DNA of 54,671 nucleotides, taken from contig RXIG01000013.1 of the NCBI GenBank assembly GCA_004212155.1, forward strand, positions 1 through 54,671. Reading direction: 5' to 3'. Below the pieces are notes generated by a model, which made no database searches, was not told the origin of the DNA, and saw only the letters and a program-made list of their open reading frames with translations. Shown piece after piece: positions 42,808 to 50,723 of this stretch. The first letter of the stretch is position 1, and each line of letters opens with the position of its first letter. The DNA comes from an archaeon (lineage in GTDB: Archaea; Methanobacteriota_B; Thermococci; Methanofastidiosales; NM3). The translations under genes were made by a program, and so were the position numbers.

Positions 42808-43976
42808 TGGCCATCAAACAAGATGAGATGGACTTGGAGTTCTCCAAGAAGCTTGCCAAGGAGATTGGAGACAGCTTCCAGAAATGCTTTCAGTGTGGTA
42901 CGTGCACCGCACGCTGCCCGGCCGGCAACGTTTCACAGTACCGAGTACGAAAGCTCATGAGAATGGCCCAGCTCGGTCTCAAGGAACGCATATTCGACTC
43001 AGACGAGATATGGAACTGCACGACATGCTCGACATGCAAGATACTTTGTCCATGGGGCGTCGACACCGTTTCAACGATCCTGCGACTGCGTGCAGAGGCG
43101 GTCGATGCAGGCCACGAGAACAAGAAGCACGACCCGTTGGTCAAGAGCCTGCAAAGCTATGACAATCCCTGGTTGCAGCCTCGCTCTGCCAGGCGCAAGT
43201 GGTACAAGAAGCTCGATAACGTCGTCGACCTCTCGAAGAAACCGGGAGAGGCCGATGTGCTCTACTATGTCGGATGCACGGCAACGTTCGACCCGCGGCT
43301 GTGGAACATGGCGCAAAGCGTCGTCAAGGTCCTCGCCAAGGCGGGCATCACCGTCGGTGTGCTCGGCAAGGAGGAGAAGTGCTGTGGCGGCACCGTGCGC
43401 GGTGTTGGCCACCCTGACATCTTCGAAGGTCTTGCCAAGCGCAACATCGAGGACTTCAACAATTCTGGGGTCGACACGATTATATTCTCGTGTCCGGGTT
43501 GTCTCAACACGGTCATGAACGCTTACAAGGACATAGGCGAGATAAAGCCTCGAATGGTCCATGTCGTCGAGTACGTTGCCGAACTCTTAGAGAAAGGCAA
43601 GCTCAAGCTCGACAAGGACGTCGGAAGGATCATCACCTATCACGATCCATGCCACCTTGGCAAGCATTGTGAGGTATTCGATCCGCCACGGGATATCCTC
43701 AAGGCCATCCCAGGCGTCGAGTTCAAGGAGATGGACTTCATACGCGAGAACTCATGGTGCTGCGGCGCCGGCGGCGGCGTCAAGACCGCATACCCCGACC
43801 GTGCGACCGAGCTTGCTTCAAACAGGCTCAAGGAGGCCGAGGATACCGGTGCGGACACCATCACGAGCGCATGTTCATTCTGTTATCAGAACTTGCTTGA
43901 CGGCATAAAGCAGAGCGACTCGAAGTTAGAAATGAAGGATATAATGGAAATCGTTGCGGAGGCGATTGAAGAATGA
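42807..43976 (+). CDS. HdrC-HdrB fusion (HdrD-like) protein
   Basis: 389 residues. The N-terminal HdrC part has two cubane motifs, CFQCGTCTARCP (27-38) and CTTCSTCKILCP (71-82). The C-terminal part has two CCG domains, the first around YYVGCTATF, CCGGTVRGVG and SCPGC, the second with YHDPCHLGKHCEV, WCCGAGGGV and SACSFC, so both non-cubane-type sites look complete. The family includes HdrD, GlpC and similar disulfide or quinone-linked reductases; the thiol or other substrate here is unknown. The start is coupled to mvhD (TAATG). Confidence 0.9.
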   Translation: MAIKQDEMDLEFSKKLAKEIGDSFQKCFQCGTCTARCPAGNVSQYRVRKLMRMAQLGLKERIFDSDEIWNCTTCSTCKILCPWGVDTVSTILRLRAEAVDAGHENKKHDPLVKSLQSYDNPWLQPRSARRKWYKKLDNVVDLSKKPGEADVLYYVGCTATFDPRLWNMAQSVVKVLAKAGITVGVLGKEEKCCGGTVRGVGHPDIFEGLAKRNIEDFNNSGVDTIIFSCPGCLNTVMNAYKDIGEIKPRMVHVVEYVAELLEKGKLKLDKDVGRIITYHDPCHLGKHCEVFDPPRDILKAIPGVEFKEMDFIRENSWCCGAGGGVKTAYPDRATELASNRLKEAEDTGADTITSACSFCYQNLLDGIKQSDSKLEMKDIMEIVAEAIEE

Positions 43977-46261
43977 TTGGCGTTTTCATCTGCTTTTGCG
44001 GTAACAACATCGGTGGTTACATTGATGTGCAGCAACTCACCGACTACTTCAACGAGGAGTATCCAGCGGACGATGTTGTAGCATTCAACACCACCTTCCT
44101 CTGTTCAGAGATTGGACAGGACTTAATAAAAGAAAAGATAGAGGAGCTCAATCTTGACGCCGTCGTGATCGCGTCATGCTCACCCAAGCACCACGGTGCA
44201 ATCTTCCAGGCCTGCATAGGCGAGAAGATGAACCAGTACCGCTGGGAGTTCGCAAACATTAGGGAACAATGTGCATGGGTGACACCGAACAAGAAGAATG
44301 CCACCGAGAAGGCCAAGGCGATTATCAGCGGCGCCATAGAAAAGTCACGACTGCTCGAGGACATCGGGTCGACGCGCGTACCCGTTACCAAGGATATCCT
44401 CGTCATTGGCGGGGGAATTACAGGCATGCACGCTGCGCTTGAGCTCTCTGCCAAGGGTTTCCATGTGCATCTCGTTGAGAAGAAGGAGACTGTTGGCGGT
44501 AACATGGTGCGCTTCGACAGGGTATTTCCCACTGATGACTGTGCCATGTGCACCAGCTCTCCGATACTTGCCGAGGTCGCCATGGACCCGCTTATTGACA
44601 TCTACTCCCTTTCCGAGGTCACCGAGGTCAAGGGTCGACCTGGCGAGTACGATGTGACCGTCGTGAAGCAACCGCGCTACATCGACGAGACGAAGTGTAC
44701 GGCGTGTGGCGACTGCACAGCCCACTGTCCCGTGGAGGTATGGAGCGAGTGGGACGAGGGCATGGGCCTACGTGCCGCCACCTACAAGCCGATGGCACAG
44801 GCAGTGCCGCTCAAGAACAGGATCAACATGGACTCGTGCATACGCTGCGGCACATGCGAGAACGTATGCAAGGCCGAGGCGGTCATGTACAACGAGGAGC
44901 CAAAGGAGTTCACTATGAAGGTCGGCGCGATACTCGTCGCGACGGGCTATGAGCTCATCGACCTCAAGAACACCGAGTACCACCAGGAGCACCCCAACGT
45001 GATCAGCGGCCTGCAGCTCGAGCGATTGAAGGTCCCTTCAGGCCCGACGGCCGGCGAGATACTACGGCCTTCAGACGGCAAGATGCCAAAACATCTTGTA
45101 TTCGTTCAGTGCGCGGGTTCGCGAGACCGGCGCTACAACGTCTATTGCTCGAAGATTTGCTGCATGTATGCGACTAAGAACGCGCGACTCATCAAGTCCG
45201 AGAACCCCGACATGAAGATAAGCATTTGTTATATCGACATGCGTACCGCTGGACGCGGGTATGAGGAGTTCTTTGACAAGGCTCGTGAGATGGGAATCAA
45301 CTATATACGTGGCAATGTGTCAGAGATTGTTCCTGACGGAGAGGACCTCATCCTTAAGGTCGAGGACACGTTCACAAGCGAACCCCTTGACCTCAAGGCG
45401 GATCTCGTCGTGCTCTCAAGTGGCCTCATACCCTCGCAGGGGACCAAGGACGTGGCAAGCACGATACACCTTGTCTCAGGTGCCGATGGCTTCCTTGCAC
45501 CTGTGCACGTCAAGATCGCTCCGGTAGACACTGCTACGAAAGGCATATTCATCGGTGGCACGACCGAGGCACCAAAGCCTATTCAGGAATGTATCACCGA
45601 TGCAGGCCTTGTAGCTTCGCGTATTGCTTCGTTCCTCAAGGACGACGATATCGAGATTGATCTCACGACATCAAAGATTAATCCCGAGATATGTATCAAG
45701 TGCGGTACATGCGCCGAGAACTGCGTCTACGACGCTATCGACACCACTGGCGAGAACTACGAGGTGCTCGACGTGTCGTGCATGGCGTGCGGCAAGTGCT
45801 CGGTCACATGCCCCACCAACGCTATCGACCTATCGCTCTACACTGAGGACCAGGTTATCAAGCAGATCGACGGTATCCTTGCGGAGGACCCTGATAGCAT
45901 CATCGGGTTCTCGTGCTACCAGTGCGGCTACAACGCAGCGGATCTCGCAGGCACTGCAAAATCGTTCATCGACCCCAAGATCAAGGTCGTGCTCGTACCC
46001 TGTTCGGGACGTGTCACGATGCAGCATATGCTCTATCCCTTCTTCAAGGGTGCACGGGGTGTATTTCTCGCTGCATGCCTTGAGGGGCAGTGCCACTACA
46101 TCGATGGCAATCTGCAGGCAAAGGAGAAGGTGAAGCTTGCCAAGAAGGCGCTTGACGTCATGGGCGTCGGCGGCCACAAGCTCAACCTCTTCAACATGTC
46201 CTCTGCAGAAGGGCCTAAATTTGTCGCAGCTGCGAAGAGGATGGTGGAAATATGCCAGTAG
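43973..46261 (+). CDS. HdrA-MvhD fusion protein
   Basis: 762 residues. In order: the HdrA N-terminal domain (MIGVFICFCGNNIGGYIDVQ), FAD site VIGGGITGMHAAL at about 146-151, the motif DDCAMCT near 188-193, four [4Fe-4S] motifs (CTACGDCTAHCP from 242, CIRCGTCENVC from 289, CIKCGTCAENC from 574, CMACGKCSVTCP near 603), and from about 640 a full MvhD domain (GFSCYQCGYNAADLAG, CSGRV, CLEGQCHYIDGN). Natural HdrA-MvhD fusions show that the two work side by side. All residues expected for FAD and cluster binding seem present, so this may be the working bifurcating HdrA. It overlaps the gene before by four bases (ATGA). Confidence 0.92.
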   Translation: MIGVFICFCGNNIGGYIDVQQLTDYFNEEYPADDVVAFNTTFLCSEIGQDLIKEKIEELNLDAVVIASCSPKHHGAIFQACIGEKMNQYRWEFANIREQCAWVTPNKKNATEKAKAIISGAIEKSRLLEDIGSTRVPVTKDILVIGGGITGMHAALELSAKGFHVHLVEKKETVGGNMVRFDRVFPTDDCAMCTSSPILAEVAMDPLIDIYSLSEVTEVKGRPGEYDVTVVKQPRYIDETKCTACGDCTAHCPVEVWSEWDEGMGLRAATYKPMAQAVPLKNRINMDSCIRCGTCENVCKAEAVMYNEEPKEFTMKVGAILVATGYELIDLKNTEYHQEHPNVISGLQLERLKVPSGPTAGEILRPSDGKMPKHLVFVQCAGSRDRRYNVYCSKICCMYATKNARLIKSENPDMKISICYIDMRTAGRGYEEFFDKAREMGINYIRGNVSEIVPDGEDLILKVEDTFTSEPLDLKADLVVLSSGLIPSQGTKDVASTIHLVSGADGFLAPVHVKIAPVDTATKGIFIGGTTEAPKPIQECITDAGLVASRIASFLKDDDIEIDLTTSKINPEICIKCGTCAENCVYDAIDTTGENYEVLDVSCMACGKCSVTCPTNAIDLSLYTEDQVIKQIDGILAEDPDSIIGFSCYQCGYNAADLAGTAKSFIDPKIKVVLVPCSGRVTMQHMLYPFFKGARGVFLAACLEGQCHYIDGNLQAKEKVKLAKKALDVMGVGGHKLNLFNMSSAEGPKFVAAAKRMVEICQ

Positions 46262-48282
46262 AGGGTGCTGAAAAGGTTCAAAATGAAGCAGCAGAGTACA
46301 AAGCTCAATCTGGTGAAAACGAAATGGACCAAGAAGCGAACAAGACACCGAAGGTAGAAGGGTGTGAATTCGGCGATGTTGTCGATTGTGTCACATGCAA
46401 ACGCTGCTCACTCGTGTGCCCCACCGAGCTCGATCTTGAGAGGGTCGTACGGATCCACCGATATATCAAGGACTCATACGGGCAGGTAAAGGGGTCCCAC
46501 AGGGACGTCTTCCGGCTCGCCTCGAAGCTTTCGGGCATGGCCGACGCCCAGGGATGGCTTACAGGCATCGATGAAGGCGATGACATCGTTTTCTTCCCCG
46601 GCTGTGCAGCCCTATTTGATTTACTCCTCCAGCGAGACACCAATTACAGCGGCAATGCGAAGGCAGCGGCGCTCACGCTCAACAAGCTCGGCTACAAGCC
46701 CGAGATCGTCTACGGCTGCTGTGGGCACGACCTTTACTACTCGGGCGCACTCGATGAGTTCGAGTTGATCAAGGCTGAGAACATGGAAAAGCTCAAAGGC
46801 AAGAAAATCGTCGTCAGTTGTGCAGAGGGCTACCACATGTTCAAGAACATCTACGGTCTTGATGTCGTGGGATTCGAGGAGTTCGTTCTCGAACACAATC
46901 CAGAATTCGTCAACACTGATTTAAAGACCACGTACCACGACCCGTGCAGATACGGCCGTTACAACGAGGTATATGACGCACCACGTGAGGTGCTTAAAAA
47001 GGCCTCAGACTTCCGAGAGATGGAAAACATCCGCGAGGAGGCGATATGCTGTTCCGTATCGGCTTGGATGAACTGTAACAAGTACTCAAGGGACACGAGG
47101 AAAAAGCGTCTCGAGGAGGCCAAGGCAACGGGCGCGGACTACCTTGTTACCGCCTGTACGAAGTGCAGTATCCACCTCGACTGTATTCATTTCGAAAAGA
47201 ATAGTGAAGATGCAGAGGCGCTCGAGGATATCAAGATACTTGGTACCGCCCAGGTCGTAGGCTATGCGCTTGGCGTGTACGACCCCTTCAAGGAGGAAGT
47301 AGATTACATAGTTCCAGAGACTGCAGGCAAGTTCCTCGAACCACTCAAGATACAAAAGAACGTCGATCAGTATATCGATGATGAACTTCTCGACAACGCA
47401 TTCCTCTGCACGACATGTAAGAACTGCACCATCGTTTGCCCTAATCATCACGATACGGCAAGCATGATGGAGGAGTTCAGGTCGGAACTTGTAAAGAAAG
47501 ACCTTGGGCCTGAAAAGCATAGCAAGATCGCAAAGGCAATCATGAACACCGGTAACGCATTTGGCGAGAAGGAGCCGATGACGCCTCATCCCAACGAGAA
47601 GGCAGAGTACATTTACTACCCGGGCTGCGTTGCGAACTACCGTCGAGATGATGTTTACCAGGCCACCAAGAAGATTCTTGACCTGCTAGACGTCGACTAC
47701 GAGATCCCAGAGGGTCTCGTGTGCTGCGGCTCTGTCCTTAGAAGGGCAGGCCACGAGGACGAGTTCCAGGACATTCGAGAGAAGAACACGGAACTGCTCA
47801 GGGGTAAGAAGGTGATCTGTTCGTGTTCTGGTTGCTATGCAACGCTCAAGAAGGACTACGAGGGACTTGACGTCTACCACATCACCGACATCGTGAAGGA
47901 AAACATCGACAAGCTGCCGCTCAAGGAGGTCAAGAAGAAGGTCATGTACCATGACCCGTGCCACCTTGGCAGGAAGTTCGAATACTACGACATCCCTCGA
48001 GAGATCATCGAGGCAGTCCCCGGCGTCGAGCTCATCGCCTTCGAAAAGGAGAAGGAGAACGCCCAGTGTTGTGGTGCTGGCGGCGGTGTGAAGTCGGCAA
48101 AGCCCGACATCGCAAACAATCTCGCGAAGAAGAAGATGGACGAGGCCAAGGAGAAGGGTGCTGACATGGTCGTTTCGGCATGTCCGTTCTGTGAGCTCAA
48201 CCTCAACGACAACTGCGAGGAGATCCCTGTGGTCGACATCCTCAATCTTCTTATGGAGTCGCTCGGGGAGGTGAAGGAATGA
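46252..48282 (+). CDS. Double HdrD-like protein (two HdrC-HdrB modules), first module degenerate
   Basis: 676 residues, about twice an HdrD-like chain. After an acidic lead of about 35 residues, module 1 has only one clear cubane motif (CVTCKRCSLVCP, about 44-55) and a CCG pair in which the second is altered: the usual CCGAGGG reads CCSVSAWMNC. Module 2 has CTTCKNCTIVCP, then YYPGCVANYRR, VCCGSVLRRAG, SCSGCYATL and the intact second CCG domain YHDPCHLGRKFEY, CCGAGGGVKS, SACPFC. Module 2 should therefore be active while module 1 may be structural. Overlap with hdrA-mvhD is ten bases, with GGTGG before the ATG; it joins hdrC by ATGA. Confidence 0.88.
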   Translation: MPVEGAEKVQNEAAEYKAQSGENEMDQEANKTPKVEGCEFGDVVDCVTCKRCSLVCPTELDLERVVRIHRYIKDSYGQVKGSHRDVFRLASKLSGMADAQGWLTGIDEGDDIVFFPGCAALFDLLLQRDTNYSGNAKAAALTLNKLGYKPEIVYGCCGHDLYYSGALDEFELIKAENMEKLKGKKIVVSCAEGYHMFKNIYGLDVVGFEEFVLEHNPEFVNTDLKTTYHDPCRYGRYNEVYDAPREVLKKASDFREMENIREEAICCSVSAWMNCNKYSRDTRKKRLEEAKATGADYLVTACTKCSIHLDCIHFEKNSEDAEALEDIKILGTAQVVGYALGVYDPFKEEVDYIVPETAGKFLEPLKIQKNVDQYIDDELLDNAFLCTTCKNCTIVCPNHHDTASMMEEFRSELVKKDLGPEKHSKIAKAIMNTGNAFGEKEPMTPHPNEKAEYIYYPGCVANYRRDDVYQATKKILDLLDVDYEIPEGLVCCGSVLRRAGHEDEFQDIREKNTELLRGKKVICSCSGCYATLKKDYEGLDVYHITDIVKENIDKLPLKEVKKKVMYHDPCHLGRKFEYYDIPREIIEAVPGVELIAFEKEKENAQCCGAGGGVKSAKPDIANNLAKKKMDEAKEKGADMVVSACPFCELNLNDNCEEIPVVDILNLLMESLGEVKE

Positions 48283-48848
48283 GCCAGGAAGCAGCGGTTG
48301 AAGAGAAAAAGAAAGACGAATACGAACTCGACGAGTTCCAGAAGATCATGGATCAAAGCAACATCCTCAAGTGCGTCCAGTGCGGCAAGTGCACGGCAGG
48401 ATGTCCTGCAGGACGGGAGTCACGCATTCGCATACGTGAGCTCATCCATCTTGCCCACGAGGGAAAGGACCTCAAGGACGCGCCCGAGCTATGGTACTGC
48501 ACAACATGCTACAATTGCCAGGAACGATGCCCCAAGGGTGTCGACACCACCGAGGCAGTGATATTCCTGCGCAACAGGGCAGTCCGTAAGGGTCACCACA
48601 ACTTCCCGGACCTCCACGTTACCGCCATCACGTCACTTCGCGACCAGGGCGATGGCTTCCCACTGAGTCCCGAGGTGGAAAAGATCCGCTCGGTCATCGG
48701 CCTTCCGCGAAAACCTATCGACCTGGCCCATGACGAGGAGTTCCTTAAGGACTTCCAGAAACTCATCGACGAACTGGGCATCCTCGACCTCGTCAAAGAG
48801 GCACAGGCCCAAAAGAAGGAAGAAGAGGAAGGTGAGGAAGATGAGTGA
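48279..48848 (+). CDS. hdrC: HdrC (heterodisulfide reductase subunit C)
   Basis: 189 residues, the usual HdrC size. It carries electrons from HdrA to HdrB through two [4Fe-4S] clusters: CVQCGKCTAGCPAG (about 28-41) and CTTCYNCQERCPKG (about 73-86). The motif SRIRIRELIHLAHEGKDLKD lies between them and matches authentic HdrC. The C-terminus is a strongly acidic tail. It overlaps the previous gene (ATGA) and the next by eight bases. Confidence 0.93.
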   Translation: MSQEAAVEEKKKDEYELDEFQKIMDQSNILKCVQCGKCTAGCPAGRESRIRIRELIHLAHEGKDLKDAPELWYCTTCYNCQERCPKGVDTTEAVIFLRNRAVRKGHHNFPDLHVTAITSLRDQGDGFPLSPEVEKIRSVIGLPRKPIDLAHDEEFLKDFQKLIDELGILDLVKEAQAQKKEEEEGEEDE

Positions 48849-49788
48849 ACAGCAGGTTACTCAGGAACAAAACGAGTCACAGGAACAGCAGGTGGCCCAG
48901 GAGCAAGTGCCGGAGCGATTCTCGCTCTTCCCTGGATGCATCGCCAAGAACATGTACCCATCGATCGAGAAGTCGACCCGCATCGTCTTCGAGAAGATCG
49001 GCATCGAGCTGCTCGATCACAAGTATTCCTGCTGCCCGGCGCCTGGTGTGTTCCGAGGATATGACAGGAACACCCACATGACCCTCGGAGTGAGAAATCT
49101 CGTCATGGCCAATCAGGACGGCGTGGACGTCCTTACGATATGCAACGGATGCTACGGATCCCTTTGGGAAGCCAATCACATGTTCAAGAAGAGCAAGGAG
49201 AATCAGGAGTTTGTCAACAAGATGCTTGAAAAGATTGGACTCTCCTACGATGGTTCCACAGAGGTCTACCACTTCGCCGACATCCTTCACAAGCACCTCG
49301 ATGACATTAAGGCCAACAAGGAGATCGACCTCGGCCTCAAGGTCGCTATCCACTACGGATGCCACTACCTTCGTCCGTCTGAGAAGCATCCCGACATCAA
49401 TCCAGAGGCCCCCCATATCGTTGAGGACATCGTCGAGGCGCTCGGATGCGAGAGCTTGGAGTTCAAGAACAAGCTTTCCTGCTGCGGTGCAGGCGGCGGC
49501 GTGTGGAGCGGGGCAGAAGATGTTGCGCTCAAGATACTTGATGACAAGATGAACAAGATCGAGGAGGTCGGAGCAGACTGTGTCGTCAACATCTGTCCGT
49601 TCTGCCACCTGCAGCTCGACCAGGGCCAGGCGAAACTCAAGACGCACAAGGTCCCCGTGCTTCATCTCAGCGAGCTCATCGGTCTTGCGTTCGGTGTGCG
49701 ACCCAAGCACCTTGCCATGCACACGCACATGGTCTCCACACGTGACATCGAGAAGAAGGTCAAGAAGGCCAAGAAGGAATCAGACTGA
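48841..49788 (+). CDS. hdrB: HdrB (heterodisulfide reductase subunit B)
   Basis: 315 residues. The true start is the ATG at 48841 behind GGTGAGGAAG; a longer frame from 48730 overlaps hdrC. Both CCG domains with the non-cubane cluster cysteines are complete: FPGCIAKNMYPS, the CC in YSCCPAPGVF and CNGCYGSLWE form the first set; HYGCHYLRPS, SCCGAGGGVWSG and NICPFCHLQLD the second. This is the heterodisulfide-type active site. The first 25 residues are Gln/Glu-rich. It is the last gene of the operon; a T-rich tract follows. Confidence 0.93.
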   Translation: MSEQQVTQEQNESQEQQVAQEQVPERFSLFPGCIAKNMYPSIEKSTRIVFEKIGIELLDHKYSCCPAPGVFRGYDRNTHMTLGVRNLVMANQDGVDVLTICNGCYGSLWEANHMFKKSKENQEFVNKMLEKIGLSYDGSTEVYHFADILHKHLDDIKANKEIDLGLKVAIHYGCHYLRPSEKHPDINPEAPHIVEDIVEALGCESLEFKNKLSCCGAGGGVWSGAEDVALKILDDKMNKIEEVGADCVVNICPFCHLQLDQGQAKLKTHKVPVLHLSELIGLAFGVRPKHLAMHTHMVSTRDIEKKVKKAKKESD

Positions 49789-49835
49789 TTTCCTTCTCTA
49801 TTTTCTTCTTTTTCTTTGATTATTTTTTATTTTTG
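49789..49835 (+). terminator. T-rich terminator of the Hdr operon
   Basis: Directly after the hdrB stop comes a long pyrimidine tract with several T-runs (CTTCTTTTTCTTTG, TTATTTTTTATTTTTG), the intrinsic type of archaeal stop signal, without a hairpin. Confidence 0.55.
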
Positions 49836-49954
49836 AAATAATTCAATTCAAGATTCTTTTCTTAGGATATTACTCAGTTATACTCCTTTTCTGCACATGT
49901 TAGGCGCTAACTATTAATATTTCAATCTCCATAGGTAATATGGGAGGGGTGTAT

Positions 49955-50068
49955 GTGGAAACGATAGAGAAGCACATCTGCCCGCAATGCGGGAATGAGA
50001 TGAGCTATTTCGTAAACCCGTGGAGCCACGAGAAAGAGTGGTACTGCGAACATTGCGACATGGAGTGA
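49955..50068 (+). CDS. Tiny zinc ribbon protein
   Basis: 37 residues from GTG 49955 (or 42 from ATG 49940). The sequence ICPQCGNEMSYF...WYCEHCDME has two CxxC pairs, a zinc ribbon. The GTG is favoured because GGAGGGGTG ends four bases before it and a TATA-like CTATTAATATTT (near 49909) would start the transcript around 49940. Small zinc ribbons of this kind have no fixed function. Confidence 0.6.
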   Translation: METIEKHICPQCGNEMSYFVNPWSHEKEWYCEHCDME

Positions 50069-50138
50069 TCCTGTCGAACTGCGATGATAAGCGCCTTTAT
50101 TTTATTTTTTTATATTTTTAGGTATCGCAATACCATAA

Positions 50139-50150
50139 AATTTATATACT
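50139..50150 (+). promoter_or_regulatory. Promoter of the GLYWGD protein gene
   Basis: TATA box AATTTATATACT preceded by ACCATAA. The short leader ends with GGTG before the ATG at 50179. Confidence 0.5.
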
Positions 50151-50178
50151 CATATTAATACTATACTTAGGTGTAACA

Positions 50179-50448
50179 ATGAATAAGAGATCACTACTCG
50201 TATTTGGATTATTTTGGGCACTGCTCGTACCCATAGTGTCGGCCGGTGCAGTAGCATGCGACGGACTCTACTGGGGTGACAGTATAGGTGAGCCGACTGG
50301 GACCGCGGACGTCGGAAATGGCCACATGAAATGTCTATCACCTCCTGGGGCAGAACAGGCCATGAACAATGCACCGATAGAGATCCCACCGTTCCAAGGG
50401 CAAGACGATATTGTCACGATCACGAGCGGTCTCTACTGGGGCGATTGA
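50179..50448 (+). CDS. Small secreted protein with a repeated GLYWGD motif, unknown function
   Basis: 89 residues. A signal peptide (KRSLLVFGLFWALLVPIVSA) is followed by GAVACDGLYWGDSIGEPTGT and the protein ends ITSGLYWGD, so the hexapeptide GLYWGD stands near the new N-terminus and at the very C-terminus. Two Cys residues in the mature part (at about 27 and 52) could form a disulfide. No family is recognised. The gene stands alone with promoter and terminator; the terminator hairpin includes its last codons. Confidence 0.65.
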   Translation: MNKRSLLVFGLFWALLVPIVSAGAVACDGLYWGDSIGEPTGTADVGNGHMKCLSPPGAEQAMNNAPIEIPPFQGQDDIVTITSGLYWGD

Positions 50449-50472
50449 TCGCCCCTCTCTTAACCTTTTTTT
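50438..50472 (+). terminator. Terminator overlapping the stop codon of the GLYWGD gene
   Basis: GGGGCGAT (50438-50445), loop TG, ATCGCCCC (50448-50455): eight perfect pairs. The left arm codes for the last Trp-Gly-Asp residues and the stop TGA spans the loop. CTCTTAACCTTTTTTT follows. Confidence 0.75.
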
Positions 50473-50723
50473 CGTTCTACTTCTTGCCATTTTCCACTAA
50501 CCGCATAGCGATATAGCGGGGCACTGAGTAATCTTCTATGCAATCTCTTGCTGATCTGCGTAGCGTATGTGCCATATGTGAATTTGGCCACAAGAGGGGA
50601 CCTTTTACCTTCCTTTCTGTCGAAACGCCGTTATGCACCGTCTGTTATGTGGAAGCTCCTGCTCTTAGAAAAGGTTATTAATCATCCATACGACATCGTA
50701 GTAACAATCCCTGCGGTGACACA

